Source of the DNA: Ariolimax columbianus
Lineage: Eukaryota; Mollusca; Gastropoda; Stylommatophora; Arionidae
Assembly: GCA_036924085.1 (NCBI GenBank)
Contig: JAVGWX010000002.1
Location: 84,314,704-84,378,703, forward strand
DNA length: 64,000 nt
Direction of reading: 5' to 3'
The number at the start of each line of letters is the position of its first letter. The first letter of the stretch is position 1. The notes below the pieces were generated by a model. The model was not told the DNA's origin, did no database searches, and worked only from the letters and a program-made list of their open reading frames with translations. This document shows positions 46,177-60,474 of this stretch, one piece after another. Position numbers and translations under genes: made by a program.

Positions 46177-48074
46177 AATTTTGATTTTAGAAACATTGGT
46201 TTTTCTTGTCAGTAAAATTACTTGAAAGTCAGTGGAAATGCTTTTAACATATCCACATAATTAGTACGTTAAAATTGCAATACATTTCAAAGTGCTGAAA
46301 ATTGTTTAAACTTATAATATCCAATTTTTTTTCAAATCGCCTTTAATTTTGATTTTAGAAACATTGGTTTTTCTTGTAAGTAAAACTACTTGAAAGTGAG
46401 AGGAAATGCTTTTAACTTATCCACATAATTAGTGCGTTACAATTGCAATACATTTCAAAGTGCTGAAAATTGTCTGAACTTATGATATGCTATTTTTTTA
46501 CAAATCGCTTTCTACTCAATTTTGATTTTAGAAACATTGGATTTTCTGGTCAGTAAAATTACTTGAAAGTCAGTGGAAATGCTTTTAACTTATCCACATA
46601 ATTAGTGCGTTACAATTGCAATACATTTCAAAGTTCTGAAAATTGAATAAACTCATGATCTGCTATTTTTTTTCAAATCGCTTTCTACTCAATTTTGATT
46701 TTAGAAACATTGGTTTTTCTTGTTAGTAAAATTACTTGAAAGTCAGTGGAAATGCTTTTAACTTATCCACACAATTAGTGCGTTACAATTGCAATACATT
46801 TCAAAGTGCTGAAAATTGTCTGAACTTATGATATGCTATTTTTTTACAAATCGCTTTCTACTCAATTTTGATTTTAGAAACATTGGTTTTTCTTGTCAGT
46901 AAAATTACTTGAAAGTCAGTGGAAATGCTTTCAACTTATCCACATAATTAGTACGTTAAAATTGCAATACATTTCAAAGTGCTGAAAATTGTTCAAACTT
47001 ATAATATGCAATTTTTTTTCAAATCGCCTTCTACTCAGATTTGATTTTAGAAACATTGGTTTTTCTTGTTAGAAAAATTACTTGAAAGTCAGTGGAAATG
47101 CTTTTAACTTATCCACATAATTAGTGCGTTACAATTGCAATACATTTCAAAGTTCTGAAAATTGAATAAACTTATGATCTGCTGTTTTTTTTCAAATCGC
47201 TTTCTACTCAATTTTGATTTTAGAAACATTGGTTTTTCTGGTCAGTAAAATTACTTGAAAGTCAGTGGAAATGCTTTTAACTTATCCACAAAATTAGTGC
47301 GTTACAATTGCAATACATTTCAAAGTTCTGAAAATTGAATAAACTTATGACCTGCTATTTTTTTTAAAATCGCTTTCTACTCAATTTTGATTTTAGAAAC
47401 ATTGGATTTTCTGGTCAGTAAAATTACTTGAAAGTCAGTGGAAATGCTTTTAACTTATCCACAAAATTAGTGCGTTACAATTGCAATACATTTCAAAGTT
47501 CTGAAAATTGAATAAACTTATGACCTGCTATTTTTTTTTAAATCGCTTTCTACTCAATTTTGATTTTAGAAACATTGGATTTTCTGGTCAGTAAAATTAC
47601 TTAAAAGTCAGTGGAAATGCTTTTAACTTATCCACATAATTAGTGCGTTACAATTGCAATACATTTCAAAGTTCTGAAAATTGAATAAACTTATGATCTT
47701 CAATTTTTTTTCAAGTCGCTTTCTACTCAATTTTGATTTTAGAAACATTGGTTTTTCTTGTTAGTAAAATTACTTGAAAGTCAGTGGAAATGCTTTTAAC
47801 TTATCCACATAATTAGTGCGTTACAATTGCAATACATTTCAAAGTTCTGAAAATTGAATAAACTTATGATCTGCTATTTTTTTTCAAATCGCTTTCTACT
47901 CAATTTTGATTTTAGAAACATTGGATTTTCTGGTCAGTAAAATTACTTGAAAGTCAGTGGAAATGCTTTTAACTTATCCAGATAATTAGTGCGTTACAAT
48001 TGCAATACATTTCAAAGTGCTGAAAATTGAATAAACTTATGATATGCTATTTTTTTACAAATCGCTTTCTACTC
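46177..48074 (+). repeat. Y module (11-mer, 1,898 bp), copy 3
   Basis: A B D H E C I Da Dk Hk Dg at 46177, 46345, 46518, 46691, 46864, 47037, 47210, 47383, 47556, 47729, 47902; same order as at 6378 and 32919. Confidence 0.85.
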
Positions 48075-50486
48075 AATTTTGATTTTAGAAACATTGGTTT
48101 TTCTTGTCAGTAAAATTACTTGAAAGTCAGTGGAAATGCTTTTAACATATCCACATAATTAGTACGTTAAAATTGCAATACATTTCAAAGTGCTGAAAAT
48201 TGTTTAAACTTATAATATCCAATTTTTTTTCAAATCGCCTTTAATTGTGATTTTAGAAACATTGGTTTTTCTTGTAAGTAAAACTACTTGAAAGTGAGAG
48301 GAAATGCTTTTAACTTATCCACATAATTAGTGCGTTACAATTGCAATACATTTCAAAGTTCTGAAAATTGAATAAACTTATGATCTTCAATTTTTTTTCA
48401 AGTCGCTTTCTACTCAATTTTGATTTTAGAAACATTGGTTTTTCTTGTTAGTAAAATTACTTGAAAGTCAGTGGAAATGCTTTTAACTTATCCACATAAT
48501 TAGTGCGTTACAATTGCAATACATTTCAAAGTTCTGAAAATTGAATAAACTTATGATCTGCTATTTTTTTTCAAATCGCTTTCTACTCAATTTTGATTTT
48601 AGAAACATTGGATTTTCTGGTCAGTAAAATTACTTGAAAGTCAGTGGAAATGCTTTTAACTTATACAGATAATTAGTGCGTTACAATTGCAATACATTTC
48701 AAAGTTCTGAAAATTGAATAAACTTATGATATGCTATTTTTTTACAAATCGCTTTCTACTCAATTTTGATTTTAGAAACATTGGTTTTTCTTGTCAGTAA
48801 AATTACTTGAAAGTCAGTGGAAATGCTTTTAACATATCCACATAATTAGTACGTTAAAATTGCAATACATTTCAAAGTGCTGAAAATTGTTTAAACTTAT
48901 AATATCCAATTTTTTTTCAAATCGCCTTTAATTTTGATTTTAGAAACATTGGTTTTTCTTGTAAGTAAAACTACTTGAAAGTGAGAGGAAATGCTTTTAA
49001 CTTATCCACATAATTAGTGCGTTACAATTGCAATACATTTCAAAGTGCTGAAAATTGTCTGAACTTATGATCTGCTATTTTTTTTCAAATCGCTTTCTAC
49101 TCAATTTTTATTTTAGAAACATTGGTTTTTCTTGTTAGTAAAATTACTTGAAAGTCAGTGGAAATGCTTTTAACTTATCCACACAATTAGTGCGTTACAA
49201 TTGCAATACATTTCAAAGTGCTGAAAATTGTCTGAACTTATGATATGCTATTTTTTTACAAATCACTTTCTACTCAATTTTGATTTTAGAAACATTGGTT
49301 TTTCTTGTCAGTAAAATTACTTGAAAGTCAGTGGAAATGCTTTCAACTTATCCACATAATTAGTACGTTACAATTGCAATACATTTCAAAGTGCTGAAAA
49401 TTGTTCAAACTTATAATATGCAATTTTTTTTCAAATCGCCTTCTACTCAGATTTGATTTTAGAAACATTGGTTTTTCTTGTTAGAAAAATTACTTGAAAG
49501 TCAGTGGAAATGCTTTTAACTTATCCACATAATTAGTGCGTTACAATTGCAATACATTTCAAAGTTCTGAAAATTGAATAAACTTATGATCTGCTGTTTT
49601 TTTTCAAATCGCTTTCTACTCAATTTTGATTTTAGAAACATTGGTTTTTCTGGTCAGTAAAATTACTTGAAAGTCAGTGGAAATGCTTTTAACTTATCCA
49701 CAAAATTAGTGCGTTACAATTGCAATACATTTCAAAGTTCTGAAAATTGAATAAACTTATGACCTGCTATTTTTTTTTAAATCGCTTTCTACTCAATTTT
49801 GATTTTAGAAACATTGGATTTTCTGGTCAGTAAAATTACTTGAAAGTCAGTGGAAATGCTTTTAACTTATCCACAAAATTAGTGCGTTACAATTGCAATA
49901 CATTTCAAAGTTCTGAAAATTGAATAAACTTATGACCTGCTATTTTTTTTAAAATCGCTTTCTACTCAATTTTGATTTTAGAAACATTGGATTTTCTGGT
50001 CAGTAAAATTACTTAAAAGTCAGTGGAAATGCTTTTAACTTATCCACATAATTAGTGCGTTACAATTGCAATACATTTCAAAGTTCTGAAAATTGAATAA
50101 ACTTATGATCTTCAATTTTTTTTCAAGTCGCTTTCTACTCAATTTTGATTTTAGAAACATTGGTTTTTCTTGTTAGTAAAATTACTTGAAAGTCAGTGGA
50201 AATGCTTTTAACTTATCCACATAATTAGTGCGTTACAATTGCAATACATTTCAAAGTTCTGAAAATTGAATAAACTTATGATCTGCTATTTTTTTTCAAA
50301 TCGCTTTCTACTCAATTTTGATTTTAGAAACATTGGATTTTCTGGTCAGTAAAATTACTTGAAAGTCAGTGGAAATGCTTTTAACTTATCCAGATAATTA
50401 GTGCGTTACAATTGCAATACATTTCAAAGTGCTGAAAATTGAATAAACTTATGATATGCTATTTTTTTACAAATCGCTTTCTACTC
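48075..50486 (+). repeat. Z module, 14-mer form (2,412 bp)
   Basis: A B Hk Dg A B H E C I Da Dk Hk Dg at 48075, 48243, 48416, 48589, 48762, 48930, 49103, 49276, 49449, 49622, 49795, 49968, 50141, 50314. It adds Dg to the 13-mer. The Dg at 48589 has a private change at 48665 (ttatacagat). The second B has aaatgctttt, not the aaatgatttt of the left-half Z modules. Confidence 0.85.
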
Positions 50487-52205
50487 AATTTTGATTTTAG
50501 AAACATTGGTTTTTCTTGTCAGTAAAATTACTTGAAAGTCAGTGGAAATGCTTTTAACATATCCACATAATTAGTACGTTAAAATTGCAATACATTTCAA
50601 AGTGCTGAAAATTGTTTAAACTTATAATATCCAATTTTTTTTCAAATCGCCTTTAATTTTGATTTTAGAAACATTGGTTTTTCTTGTAAGTAAAACTACT
50701 TGAAAGTGAGAGGAAATGCTTTTAACTTATCCACATAATTAGTGCGTTACAATTGCAATACATTTCAAAGTTCTGAAAATTGAATAAACTTATGATCTTC
50801 AATTTTTTTTCAAGTCGCTTTCTACTCAATTTTGATTTTAGAAACATTGGTTTTTCTTGTTAGTAAAATTACTTGAAAGTCAGTGGAAATGCTTTTAACT
50901 TATCCACATAATTAGTGCGTTACAATTGCAATACATTTCAAAGTTCTGAAAATTGAATAAACTTATGATCTGCTATTTTTTTTCAAATCGCTTTCTACTC
51001 AATTTTGATTTTAGAAACATTGGATTTTCTGGTCAGTAAAATTACTTGAAAGTCAGTGGAAATGCTTTTAACTTATCCAGATAATTAGTGCGTTACAATT
51101 GCAATACATTTCAAAGTTCTGAAAATTGAATAAACTTATGATATGCTATTTTTTTACAAATCGCTTTCTACTCAATTTTGATTTTAGAAACATTGGTTTT
51201 TCTTGTCAGTAAAATTACTTGAAAGTCAGTGGAAATGCTTTTAACATATCCACATAATTAGTACGTTAAAATTGCAATACATTTCAAAGTGCTGAAAATT
51301 GTTTAAACTTATAATATCCAATTTTTTTTCAAATCGCCTTTAATTTTGATTTTAGAAACATTGGTTTTTCTTGTAAGTAAAACTACTTGAAAGTGAGAGG
51401 AAATGCTTTTAACTTATCCACATAATTAGTGCGTTACAATTGCAATACATTTCAAAGTGCTGAAAATTGTCTGAACTTATGATCTGCTATTTTTTTTCAA
51501 ATCGCTTTCTACTCAATTTTGATTTTAGAAACATTGGTTTTTCTTGTTAGTAAAATTACTTGAAAGTCAGTGGAAATGCTTTTAACTTATCCACACAATT
51601 AGTGCGTTACAATTGCAATACATTTCAAAGTGCTGAAAATTGTCTGAACTTATGATATGCTATTTTTTTACAAATCGCTTTCTACTCAATTTTGATTTTA
51701 GAAACATTGGTTTTTCTTGTCAGTAAAATTACTTGAAAGTCAGTGGAAATGCTTTCAACTTATCCACATAATTAGTACGTTAAAATTGCAATACATTTCA
51801 AAGTGCTGAAAATTGTTCAAACTTATAATATGCAATTTTTTTTCAAATCGCCTTCTACTCAGATTTGATTTTAGAAACATTGGTTTTTCTTGTTAGAAAA
51901 ATTACTTGAAAGTCAGTGGAAATGCTTTTAACTTATCCACATAATTAGTGCGTTACAATTGCAATACATTTCAAAGTTCTGAAAATTGAATAAACTTATG
52001 ATCTGCTGTTTTTTTTCAAATCGCTTTCTACTCAATTTTGATTTTAGAAACATTGGTTTTTCTGGTCAGTAAAATTACTTGAAAGTCAGTGGAAATGCTT
52101 TTAACTTATCCACAAAATTAGTGCGTTACAATTGCAATACATTTCAAAGTTCTGAAAATTGAATAAACTTTGATCTGCTATTTTTTTACAAATCGCTTTC
52201 TACTC
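50487..52205 (+). repeat. 10-mer module (1,719 bp), copy 2
   Basis: A B Hk Dg A B H E C I at 50487, 50655, 50828, 51001, 51174, 51342, 51515, 51688, 51861, 52034; same layout as 39122-40840 at an offset of 11,365 bp. Ends with the 172-bp form of class I. Confidence 0.85.
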
Positions 52206-52892
52206 AATTTTGATTTTAGAAACATTGGTTTTTCTTGTCAGTAAAATTACTTGAAAGTCAGTGGAAATGCTTTTAACATATCCACATAATTAGTACGTAA
52301 ATATTGCAATACATTTCAAAGTGCTGAAAATTGTTCAAACTTATAATATGCAATTTTTTTTCAAATCGCCTTCTACTCAGATTTGATTTTATAAACATTG
52401 GTTTTTTTTGTTAGAAAAATTACTTGAAAGTCAGTGGAAATGCTTTTAACTTATCCACATAATTAGTGCGTTACAATTGCAATACATTTCAAAGTTCTGA
52501 AAATTGAATAAACTTATGATCTGCTATTTTTTTTCAAATCGCTTTCTACTCAATTTTGATTTTAGAAACATTGAATTTTCTTGTCAGTAAAATTACTTGA
52601 AAGTCAGTGGAAATGCTTTTAACATATCCACATAATTAGTACGTTAAAATTGCAATACATTTCAAAGTGCTGAAAATTGTTCAAACTTATAATATGCAAT
52701 TTTTTTTCAAATCGCCTTTAATTTTGATTTTAGAAACATTGGTTTTTCTTGTAAGTAAATCTACTTGAAAGTGAGAGGAAATGCTTTTAACTTATCCACA
52801 TAATTAGTGCGTTACATTTGCAATACATTTCAAAGTTCTGAAAATTGAATAAACTTATGATCTGCTATTTTTTTTCAAATCGCTTTCTACTC
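52206..52892 (+). repeat. Truncated X module: A C2 A B
   Basis: Starts 52206, 52379, 52552, 52720. A has acgtaaatatt, B has acatttgc. The module stops after B, where class A of the next Y module (52893) follows; in the other right-half copies G/E C Ic come next. Class B with its class C 3' half joins directly to A. Confidence 0.84.
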
Positions 52893-54790
52893 AATTTTGA
52901 TTTTAGAAACATTGGTTTTTCTTGTCAGTAAAATTACTTGAAAGTCAGTGGAAATGCTTTTAACATATCCACATAATTAGTACGTTAAAATTGCAATACA
53001 TTTCAAAGTGCTGAAAATTGTTTAAACTTATAATATCCAATTTTTTTTCAAATCGCCTTTAATTTTGATTTTAGAAACATTGGTTTTTCTTGTAAGTAAA
53101 ACTACTTGAAAGTGAGAGGAAATGCTTTTAACTTATCCACATAATTAGTGCGTTACAATTGCAATACATTTCAAAGTGCTGAAAATTGTCTGAACTTATG
53201 ATATGCTATTTTTTTACAAATCGCTTTCTACTCAATTTTGATTTTAGAAACATTGGATTTTCTGGTCAGTAAAATTACTTGAAAGTCAGTGGAAATGCTT
53301 TTAACTTATCCACATAATTAGTGCGTTACAATTGCAATACATTTCAAAGTTCTGAAAATTGAATAAACTCATGATCTGCTATTTTTTTTCAAATCGCTTT
53401 CTACTCAATTTTGATTTTAGAAACATTGGTTTTTCTTGTTAGTAAAATTACTTGAAAGTCAGTGGAAATGCTTTTAACTTATCCACACAATTAGTGCGTT
53501 ACAATTGCAATACATTTCAAAGTGCTGAAAATTGTCTGAACTTATGATATGCTATTTTTTTACAAATCGCTTTCTACTCAATTTTGATTTTAGAAACATT
53601 GGTTTTTCTTGTCAGTAAAATTACTTGAAAGTCAGTGGAAATGCTTTCAACTTATCCACATAATTAGTACGTTAAAATTGCAATACATTTCAAAGTGCTG
53701 AAAATTGTTCAAACTTATAATATGCAATTTTTTTTCAAATCGCCTTCTACTCAGATTTGATTTTAGAAACATTGGTTTTTCTTGTTAGAAAAATTACTTG
53801 AAAGTCAGTGGAAATGCTTTTAACTTATCCACATAATTAGTGCGTTACAATTGCAATACATTTCAAAGTTCTGAAAATTGAATAAACTTATGATCTGCTG
53901 TTTTTTTTCAAATCGCTTTCTACTCAATTTTGATTTTAGAAACATTGGTTTTTCTGGTCAGTAAAATTACTTGAAAGTCAGTGGAAATGCTTTTAACTTA
54001 TCCACAAAATTAGTGCGTTACAATTGCAATACATTTCAAAGTTCTGAAAATTGAATAAACTTATGACCTGCTATTTTTTTTTAAATCGCTTTCTACTCAA
54101 TTTTGATTTTAGAAACATTGGATTTTCTGGTCAGTAAAATTACTTGAAAGTCAGTGGAAATGCTTTTAACTTATCCACAAAATTAGTGCGTTACAATTGC
54201 AATACATTTCAAAGTTCTGAAAATTGAATAAACTTATGACCTGCTATTTTTTTTTAAATCGCTTTCTACTCAATTTTGATTTTAGAAACATTGGATTTTC
54301 TGGTCAGTAAAATTACTTAAAAGTCAGTGGAAATGCTTTTAACTTATCCACATAATTAGTGCGTTACAATTGCAATACATTTCAAAGTTCTGAAAATTGA
54401 ATAAACTTATGATCTTCAATTTTTTTTCAAGTCGCTTTCTACTCAATTTTGATTTTAGAAACATTGGTTTTTCTTGTTAGTAAAATTACTTGAAAGTCAG
54501 TGGAAATGCTTTTAACTTATCCACATAATTAGTGCGTTACAATTGCAATACATTTCAAAGTTCTGAAAATTGAATAAACTTATGATCTGCTATTTTTTTT
54601 CAAATCGCTTTCTACTCAATTTTGATTTTAGAAACATTGGATTTTCTGGTCAGTAAAATTACTTGAAAGTCAGTGGAAATGCTTTTAACTTATCCAGATA
54701 ATTAGTGCGTTACAATTGCAATACATTTCAAAGTGCTGAAAATTGAATAAACTTATGATATGCTATTTTTTTACAAATCGCTTTCTACTC
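52893..54790 (+). repeat. Y module (11-mer, 1,898 bp), copy 4
   Basis: A B D H E C I Da Dk Hk Dg at 52893, 53061, 53234, 53407, 53580, 53753, 53926, 54099, 54272, 54445, 54618. Same order as at 46177. Confidence 0.85.
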
Positions 54791-56280
54791 AATTTTGATT
54801 TTAGAGACATTGGTTTTTCTTGTCAGTAAAATTACTTGAAAGTCAGTGGAAATGCTTTTAACATATCCACATAATTAGTACGTTAAAATTGCAATACATT
54901 TCAAAGTGCTGAAAATTGTTTAAACTTATAATATCCAATTTTTTTTCAAATCGCCTTTAATTGTGATTTTAGAAACATTGGTTTTTCTTGTAAGTAAAAC
55001 TACTTGAAAGTGAGAGGAAATGCTTTTAACTTATCCACATAATTAGTGCGTTACAATTGCAATACATTTCAAAGTTCTGAAAATTGAATAAACTTATGAT
55101 CTTCAATTTTTTTTCAAGTCGCTTTCTACTCAATTTTGATTTTAGAAACATTGGTTTTTCTTGTTAGTAAAATTACTTGAAAGTCAGTGGAAATGCTTTT
55201 AACTTATCCACATAATTAGTGCGTTACAATTGCAATACATTTCAAAGTTCTGAAAATTGAATAAACTTATGATCTGCTATTTTTTTTCAAATCGCTTTCT
55301 ACTCAATTTTGATTTTAGAAACATTGGATTTTCTGGTCAGTAAAATTACTTGAAAGTCAGTGGAAATGCTTTTAACTTATCCAGATAATTAGTGCGTTAC
55401 AATTGCAATACATTTCAAAGTTATGAAAATTGAATAAACTTATGATATGCTATTTTTTTACAAATCGCTTTCTACTCAATTTTGATTTTAGAAACATTGG
55501 TTTTTCTTGTCAGTAAAATTACTTGAAAGTCAGTGGAAATGCTTTTAACATATCCACATAATTAGTACGTTAAAATTGCAATACATTTCAAAGTGCTGAA
55601 AATTGTTTAAACTTATAATATCCAATTTTTTTTCAAATCGCCTTTAATTTTGATTTTAGAAACATTGGTTTTTCTTGTAAGTAAAACTACTTGAAAGTGA
55701 GAGGAAATGCTTTTAACTTATCCACATAATTAGTGCGTTACAATTGCAATACATTTCAAAGTGCTGAAAATTGTCTGAACTTATGATCTGCTATTTTTTT
55801 TCAAATCGCTTTCTACTCAATTTTTATTTTAGAAACATTGGTTTTTCTTGTTAGTAAAATTACTTGAAAGTCAGTGGAAATGCTTTTAACTTATCCACAC
55901 AATTAGTGCGTTACAATTGCAATACATTTCAAAGTGCTGAAAATTGTCTGAACTTATGATATGCTATTTTTTTACAAATCACTTTCTACTCAATTTTGAT
56001 TTTAGAAACATTGGTTTTTCTTGTCAGTAAAATTACTTGAAAGTCAGTGGAAATGCTTTCAACTTATCCACATAATTAGTACGTTACAATTGCAATACAT
56101 TTCAAAGTGCTGAAAATTGTTCAAACTTATAATATGCAATTTTTTTTCAAATCGCCTTCTACTCAGATTTGATTTTAGAAACATTGGTTTTTCTTGTTAG
56201 AAAAATTACTTGAAAGTCAGTGGAAATGCTTTTAACTTATCCACATAATTAGTGCGTTACAATTGCAATACATTTCAAAG
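53009..56280 (+). repeat. 3,272-bp tandem duplication, copy 1 (19 monomers)
   Basis: Begins inside class A at 52893 and ends inside class C at 56165. Contains two marks otherwise unseen in the window: ttagagacat (agagac at 54803) in A at 54791 and gttatgaaaattg (ttatg at 55421) in Dg at 55305. Both recur exactly 3,272 bp downstream. The ends lie in a stretch shared by all monomers, so the edges are accurate only to some tens of bases. Confidence 0.88.
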
Positions 56281-59200
56281 TGCTGAAAATTGTTTAAACT
56301 TATAATATCCAATTTTTTTTCAAATCGCCTTTAATTTTGATTTTAGAAACATTGGTTTTTCTTGTAAGTAAAACTACTTGAAAGTGAGAGGAAATGCTTT
56401 TAACTTATCCACATAATTAGTGCGTTACAATTGCAATACATTTCAAAGTGCTGAAAATTGTCTGAACTTATGATATGCTATTTTTTTACAAATCGCTTTC
56501 TACTCAATTTTGATTTTAGAAACATTGGATTTTCTGGTCAGTAAAATTACTTGAAAGTCAGTGGAAATGCTTTTAACTTATCCACATAATTAGTGCGTTA
56601 CAATTGCAATACATTTCAAAGTTCTGAAAATTGAATAAACTCATGATCTGCTATTTTTTTTCAAATCGCTTTCTACTCAATTTTGATTTTAGAAACATTG
56701 GTTTTTCTTGTTAGTAAAATTACTTGAAAGTCAGTGGAAATGCTTTTAACTTATCCACACAATTAGTGCGTTACAATTGCAATACATTTCAAAGTGCTGA
56801 AAATTGTCTGAACTTATGATATGCTATTTTTTTACAAATCGCTTTCTACTCAATTTTGATTTTAGAAACATTGGTTTTTCTTGTCAGTAAAATTACTTGA
56901 AAGTCAGTGGAAATGCTTTCAACTTATCCACATAATTAGTACGTTAAAATTGCAATACATTTCAAAGTGCTGAAAATTGTTCAAACTTATAATATGCAAT
57001 TTTTTTTCAAATCGCCTTCTACTCAGATTTGATTTTAGAAACATTGGTTTTTCTTGTTAGAAAAATTACTTGAAAGTCAGTGGAAATGCTTTTAACTTAT
57101 CCACATAATTAGTGCGTTACAATTGCAATACATTTCAAAGTTCTGAAAATTGAATAAACTTATGATCTGCTGTTTTTTTTCAAATCGCTTTCTACTCAAT
57201 TTTGATTTTAGAAACATTGGTTTTTCTGGTCAGTAAAATTACTTGAAAGTCAGTGGAAATGCTTTTAACTTATCCACAAAATTAGTGCGTTACAATTGCA
57301 ATACATTTCAAAGTTCTGAAAATTGAATAAACTTATGACCTGCTATTTTTTTTTAAATCGCTTTCTACTCAATTTTGATTTTAGAAACATTGGATTTTCT
57401 GGTCAGTAAAATTACTTGAAAGTCAGTGGAAATGCTTTTAACTTATCCACAAAATTAGTGCGTTACAATTGCAATACATTTCAAAGTTCTGAAAATTGAA
57501 TAAACTTATGACCTGCTATTTTTTTTAAAATCGCTTTCTACTCAATTTTGATTTTAGAAACATTGGATTTTCTGGTCAGTAAAATTACTTAAAAGTCAGT
57601 GGAAATGCTTTTAACTTATCCACATAATTAGTGCGTTACAATTGCAATACATTTCAAAGTTCTGAAAATTGAATAAACTTATGATCTTCAATTTTTTTTC
57701 AAGTCGCTTTCTACTCAATTTTGATTTTAGAAACATTGGTTTTTCTTGTTAGTAAAATTACTTGAAAGTCAGTGGAAATGCTTTTAACTTATCCACATAA
57801 TTAGTGCGTTACAATTGCAATACATTTCAAAGTTCTGAAAATTGAATAAACTTATGATCTGCTATTTTTTTTCAAATCGCTTTCTACTCAATTTTGATTT
57901 TAGAAACATTGGATTTTCTGGTCAGTAAAATTACTTGAAAGTCAGTGGAAATGCTTTTAACTTATCCAGATAATTAGTGCGTTACAATTGCAATACATTT
58001 CAAAGTGCTGAAAATTGAATAAACTTATGATATGCTATTTTTTTACAAATCGCTTTCTACTCAATTTTGATTTTAGAGACATTGGTTTTTCTTGTCAGTA
58101 AAATTACTTGAAAGTCAGTGGAAATGCTTTTAACATATCCACATAATTAGTACGTTAAAATTGCAATACATTTCAAAGTGCTGAAAATTGTTTAAACTTA
58201 TAATATCCAATTTTTTTTCAAATCGCCTTTAATTGTGATTTTAGAAACATTGGTTTTTCTTGTAAGTAAAACTACTTGAAAGTGAGAGGAAATGCTTTTA
58301 ACTTATCCACATAATTAGTGCGTTACAATTGCAATACATTTCAAAGTTCTGAAAATTGAATAAACTTATGATCTTCAATTTTTTTTCAAGTCGCTTTCTA
58401 CTCAATTTTGATTTTAGAAACATTGGTTTTTCTTGTTAGTAAAATTACTTGAAAGTCAGTGGAAATGCTTTTAACTTATCCACATAATTAGTGCGTTACA
58501 ATTGCAATACATTTCAAAGTTCTGAAAATTGAATAAACTTATGATCTGCTATTTTTTTTCAAATCGCTTTCTACTCAATTTTGATTTTAGAAACATTGGA
58601 TTTTCTGGTCAGTAAAATTACTTGAAAGTCAGTGGAAATGCTTTTAACTTATCCAGATAATTAGTGCGTTACAATTGCAATACATTTCAAAGTTATGAAA
58701 ATTGAATAAACTTATGATATGCTATTTTTTTACAAATCGCTTTCTACTCAATTTTGATTTTAGAAACATTGGTTTTTCTTGTCAGTAAAATTACTTGAAA
58801 GTCAGTGGAAATGCTTTTAACATATCCACATAATTAGTACGTTAAAATTGCAATACATTTCAAAGTGCTGAAAATTGTTTAAACTTATAATATCCAATTT
58901 TTTTTCAAATCGCCTTTAATTTTGATTTTAGAAACATTGGTTTTTCTTGTAAGTAAAACTACTTGAAAGTGAGAGGAAATGCTTTTAACTTATCCACATA
59001 ATTAGTGCGTTACAATTGCAATACATTTCAAAGTGCTGAAAATTGTCTGAACTTATGATCTGCTATTTTTTTTCAAATCGCTTTCTACTCAATTTTTATT
59101 TTAGAAACATTGGTTTTTCTTGTTAGTAAAATTACTTGAAAGTCAGTGGAAATGCTTTTAACTTATCCACACAATTAGTGCGTTACAATTGCAATACATT

Positions 59201-59552
59201 TCAAAGTGCTGAAAATTGTCTGAACTTATGATATGCTATTTTTTTACAAATCACTTTCTACTCAATTTTGATTTTAGAAACATTGGTTTTTCTTGTCAGT
59301 AAAATTACTTGAAAGTCAGTGGAAATGCTTTCAACTTATCCACATAATTAGTACGTTACAATTGCAATACATTTCAAAGTGCTGAAAATTGTTCAAACTT
59401 ATAATATGCAATTTTTTTTCAAATCGCCTTCTACTCAGATTTGATTTTAGAAACATTGGTTTTTCTTGTTAGAAAAATTACTTGAAAGTCAGTGGAAATG
59501 CTTTTAACTTATCCACATAATTAGTGCGTTACAATTGCAATACATTTCAAAG
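56281..59552 (+). repeat. 3,272-bp tandem duplication, copy 2
   Basis: Repeats copy 1, with agagac at 58075 and ttatg at 58693. The junction lies in the monomer at 56165, which starts as C (cttgttagaaaaatt) and ends as A (gtttaaac, atatcc, 168 bp). At 59437 the corresponding C keeps its ordinary 3' half (ctgctgtttt), which places the end of the copy near 59552. Confidence 0.88.
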
Positions 59553-60474
59553 TTCTGAAAATTGAATAAACTTATGATCTGCTGTTTTTTTTCAAATCGC
59601 TTTCTACTCAATTTTGATTTTAGAAACATTGGTTTTTCTGGTCAGTAAAATTACTTGAAAGTCAGTGGAAATGCTTTTAACTTATCCACAAAATTAGTGC
59701 GTTACAATTGCAATACATTTCAAAGTTCTGAAAATTGAATAAACTTATGACCTGCTATTTTTTTTTAAATCGCTTTCTACTCAATTTTGATTTTAGAAAC
59801 ATTGGATTTTCTGGTCAGTAAAATTACTTGAAAGTCAGTGGAAATGCTTTTAACTTATCCACAAAATTAGTGCGTTACAATTGCAATACATTTCAAAGTT
59901 CTGAAAATTGAATAAACTTATGACCTGCTATTTTTTTTAAAATCGCTTTCTACTCAATTTTGATTTTAGAAACATTGGATTTTCTGGTCAGTAAAATTAC
60001 TTAAAAGTCAGTGGAAATGCTTTTAACTTATCCACATAATTAGTGCGTTACAATTGCAATACATTTCAAAGTTCTGAAAATTGAATAAACTTATGATCTT
60101 CAATTTTTTTTCAAGTCGCTTTCTACTCAATTTTGATTTTAGAAACATTGGTTTTTCTTGTTAGTAAAATTACTTGAAAGTCAGTGGAAATGCTTTTAAC
60201 TTATCCACATAATTAGTGCGTTACAATTGCAATACATTTCAAAGTTCTGAAAATTGAATAAACTTATGATCTGCTATTTTTTTTCAAATCGCTTTCTACT
60301 CAATTTTGATTTTAGAAACATTGGATTTTCTGGTCAGTAAAATTACTTGAAAGTCAGTGGAAATGCTTTTAACTTATCCAGATAATTAGTGCGTTACAAT
60401 TGCAATACATTTCAAAGTGCTGAAAATTGAATAAACTTATGATATGCTATTTTTTTACAAATCGCTTTCTACTC
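58063..60474 (+). repeat. Z module, 14-mer form (2,412 bp), copy 2
   Basis: A B Hk Dg A B H E C I Da Dk Hk Dg from 58063; same layout as 48075-50486. It overlaps the end of the 3,272-bp duplication and is the complete version of the nine-monomer fragment at 54791-56332. Confidence 0.84.
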
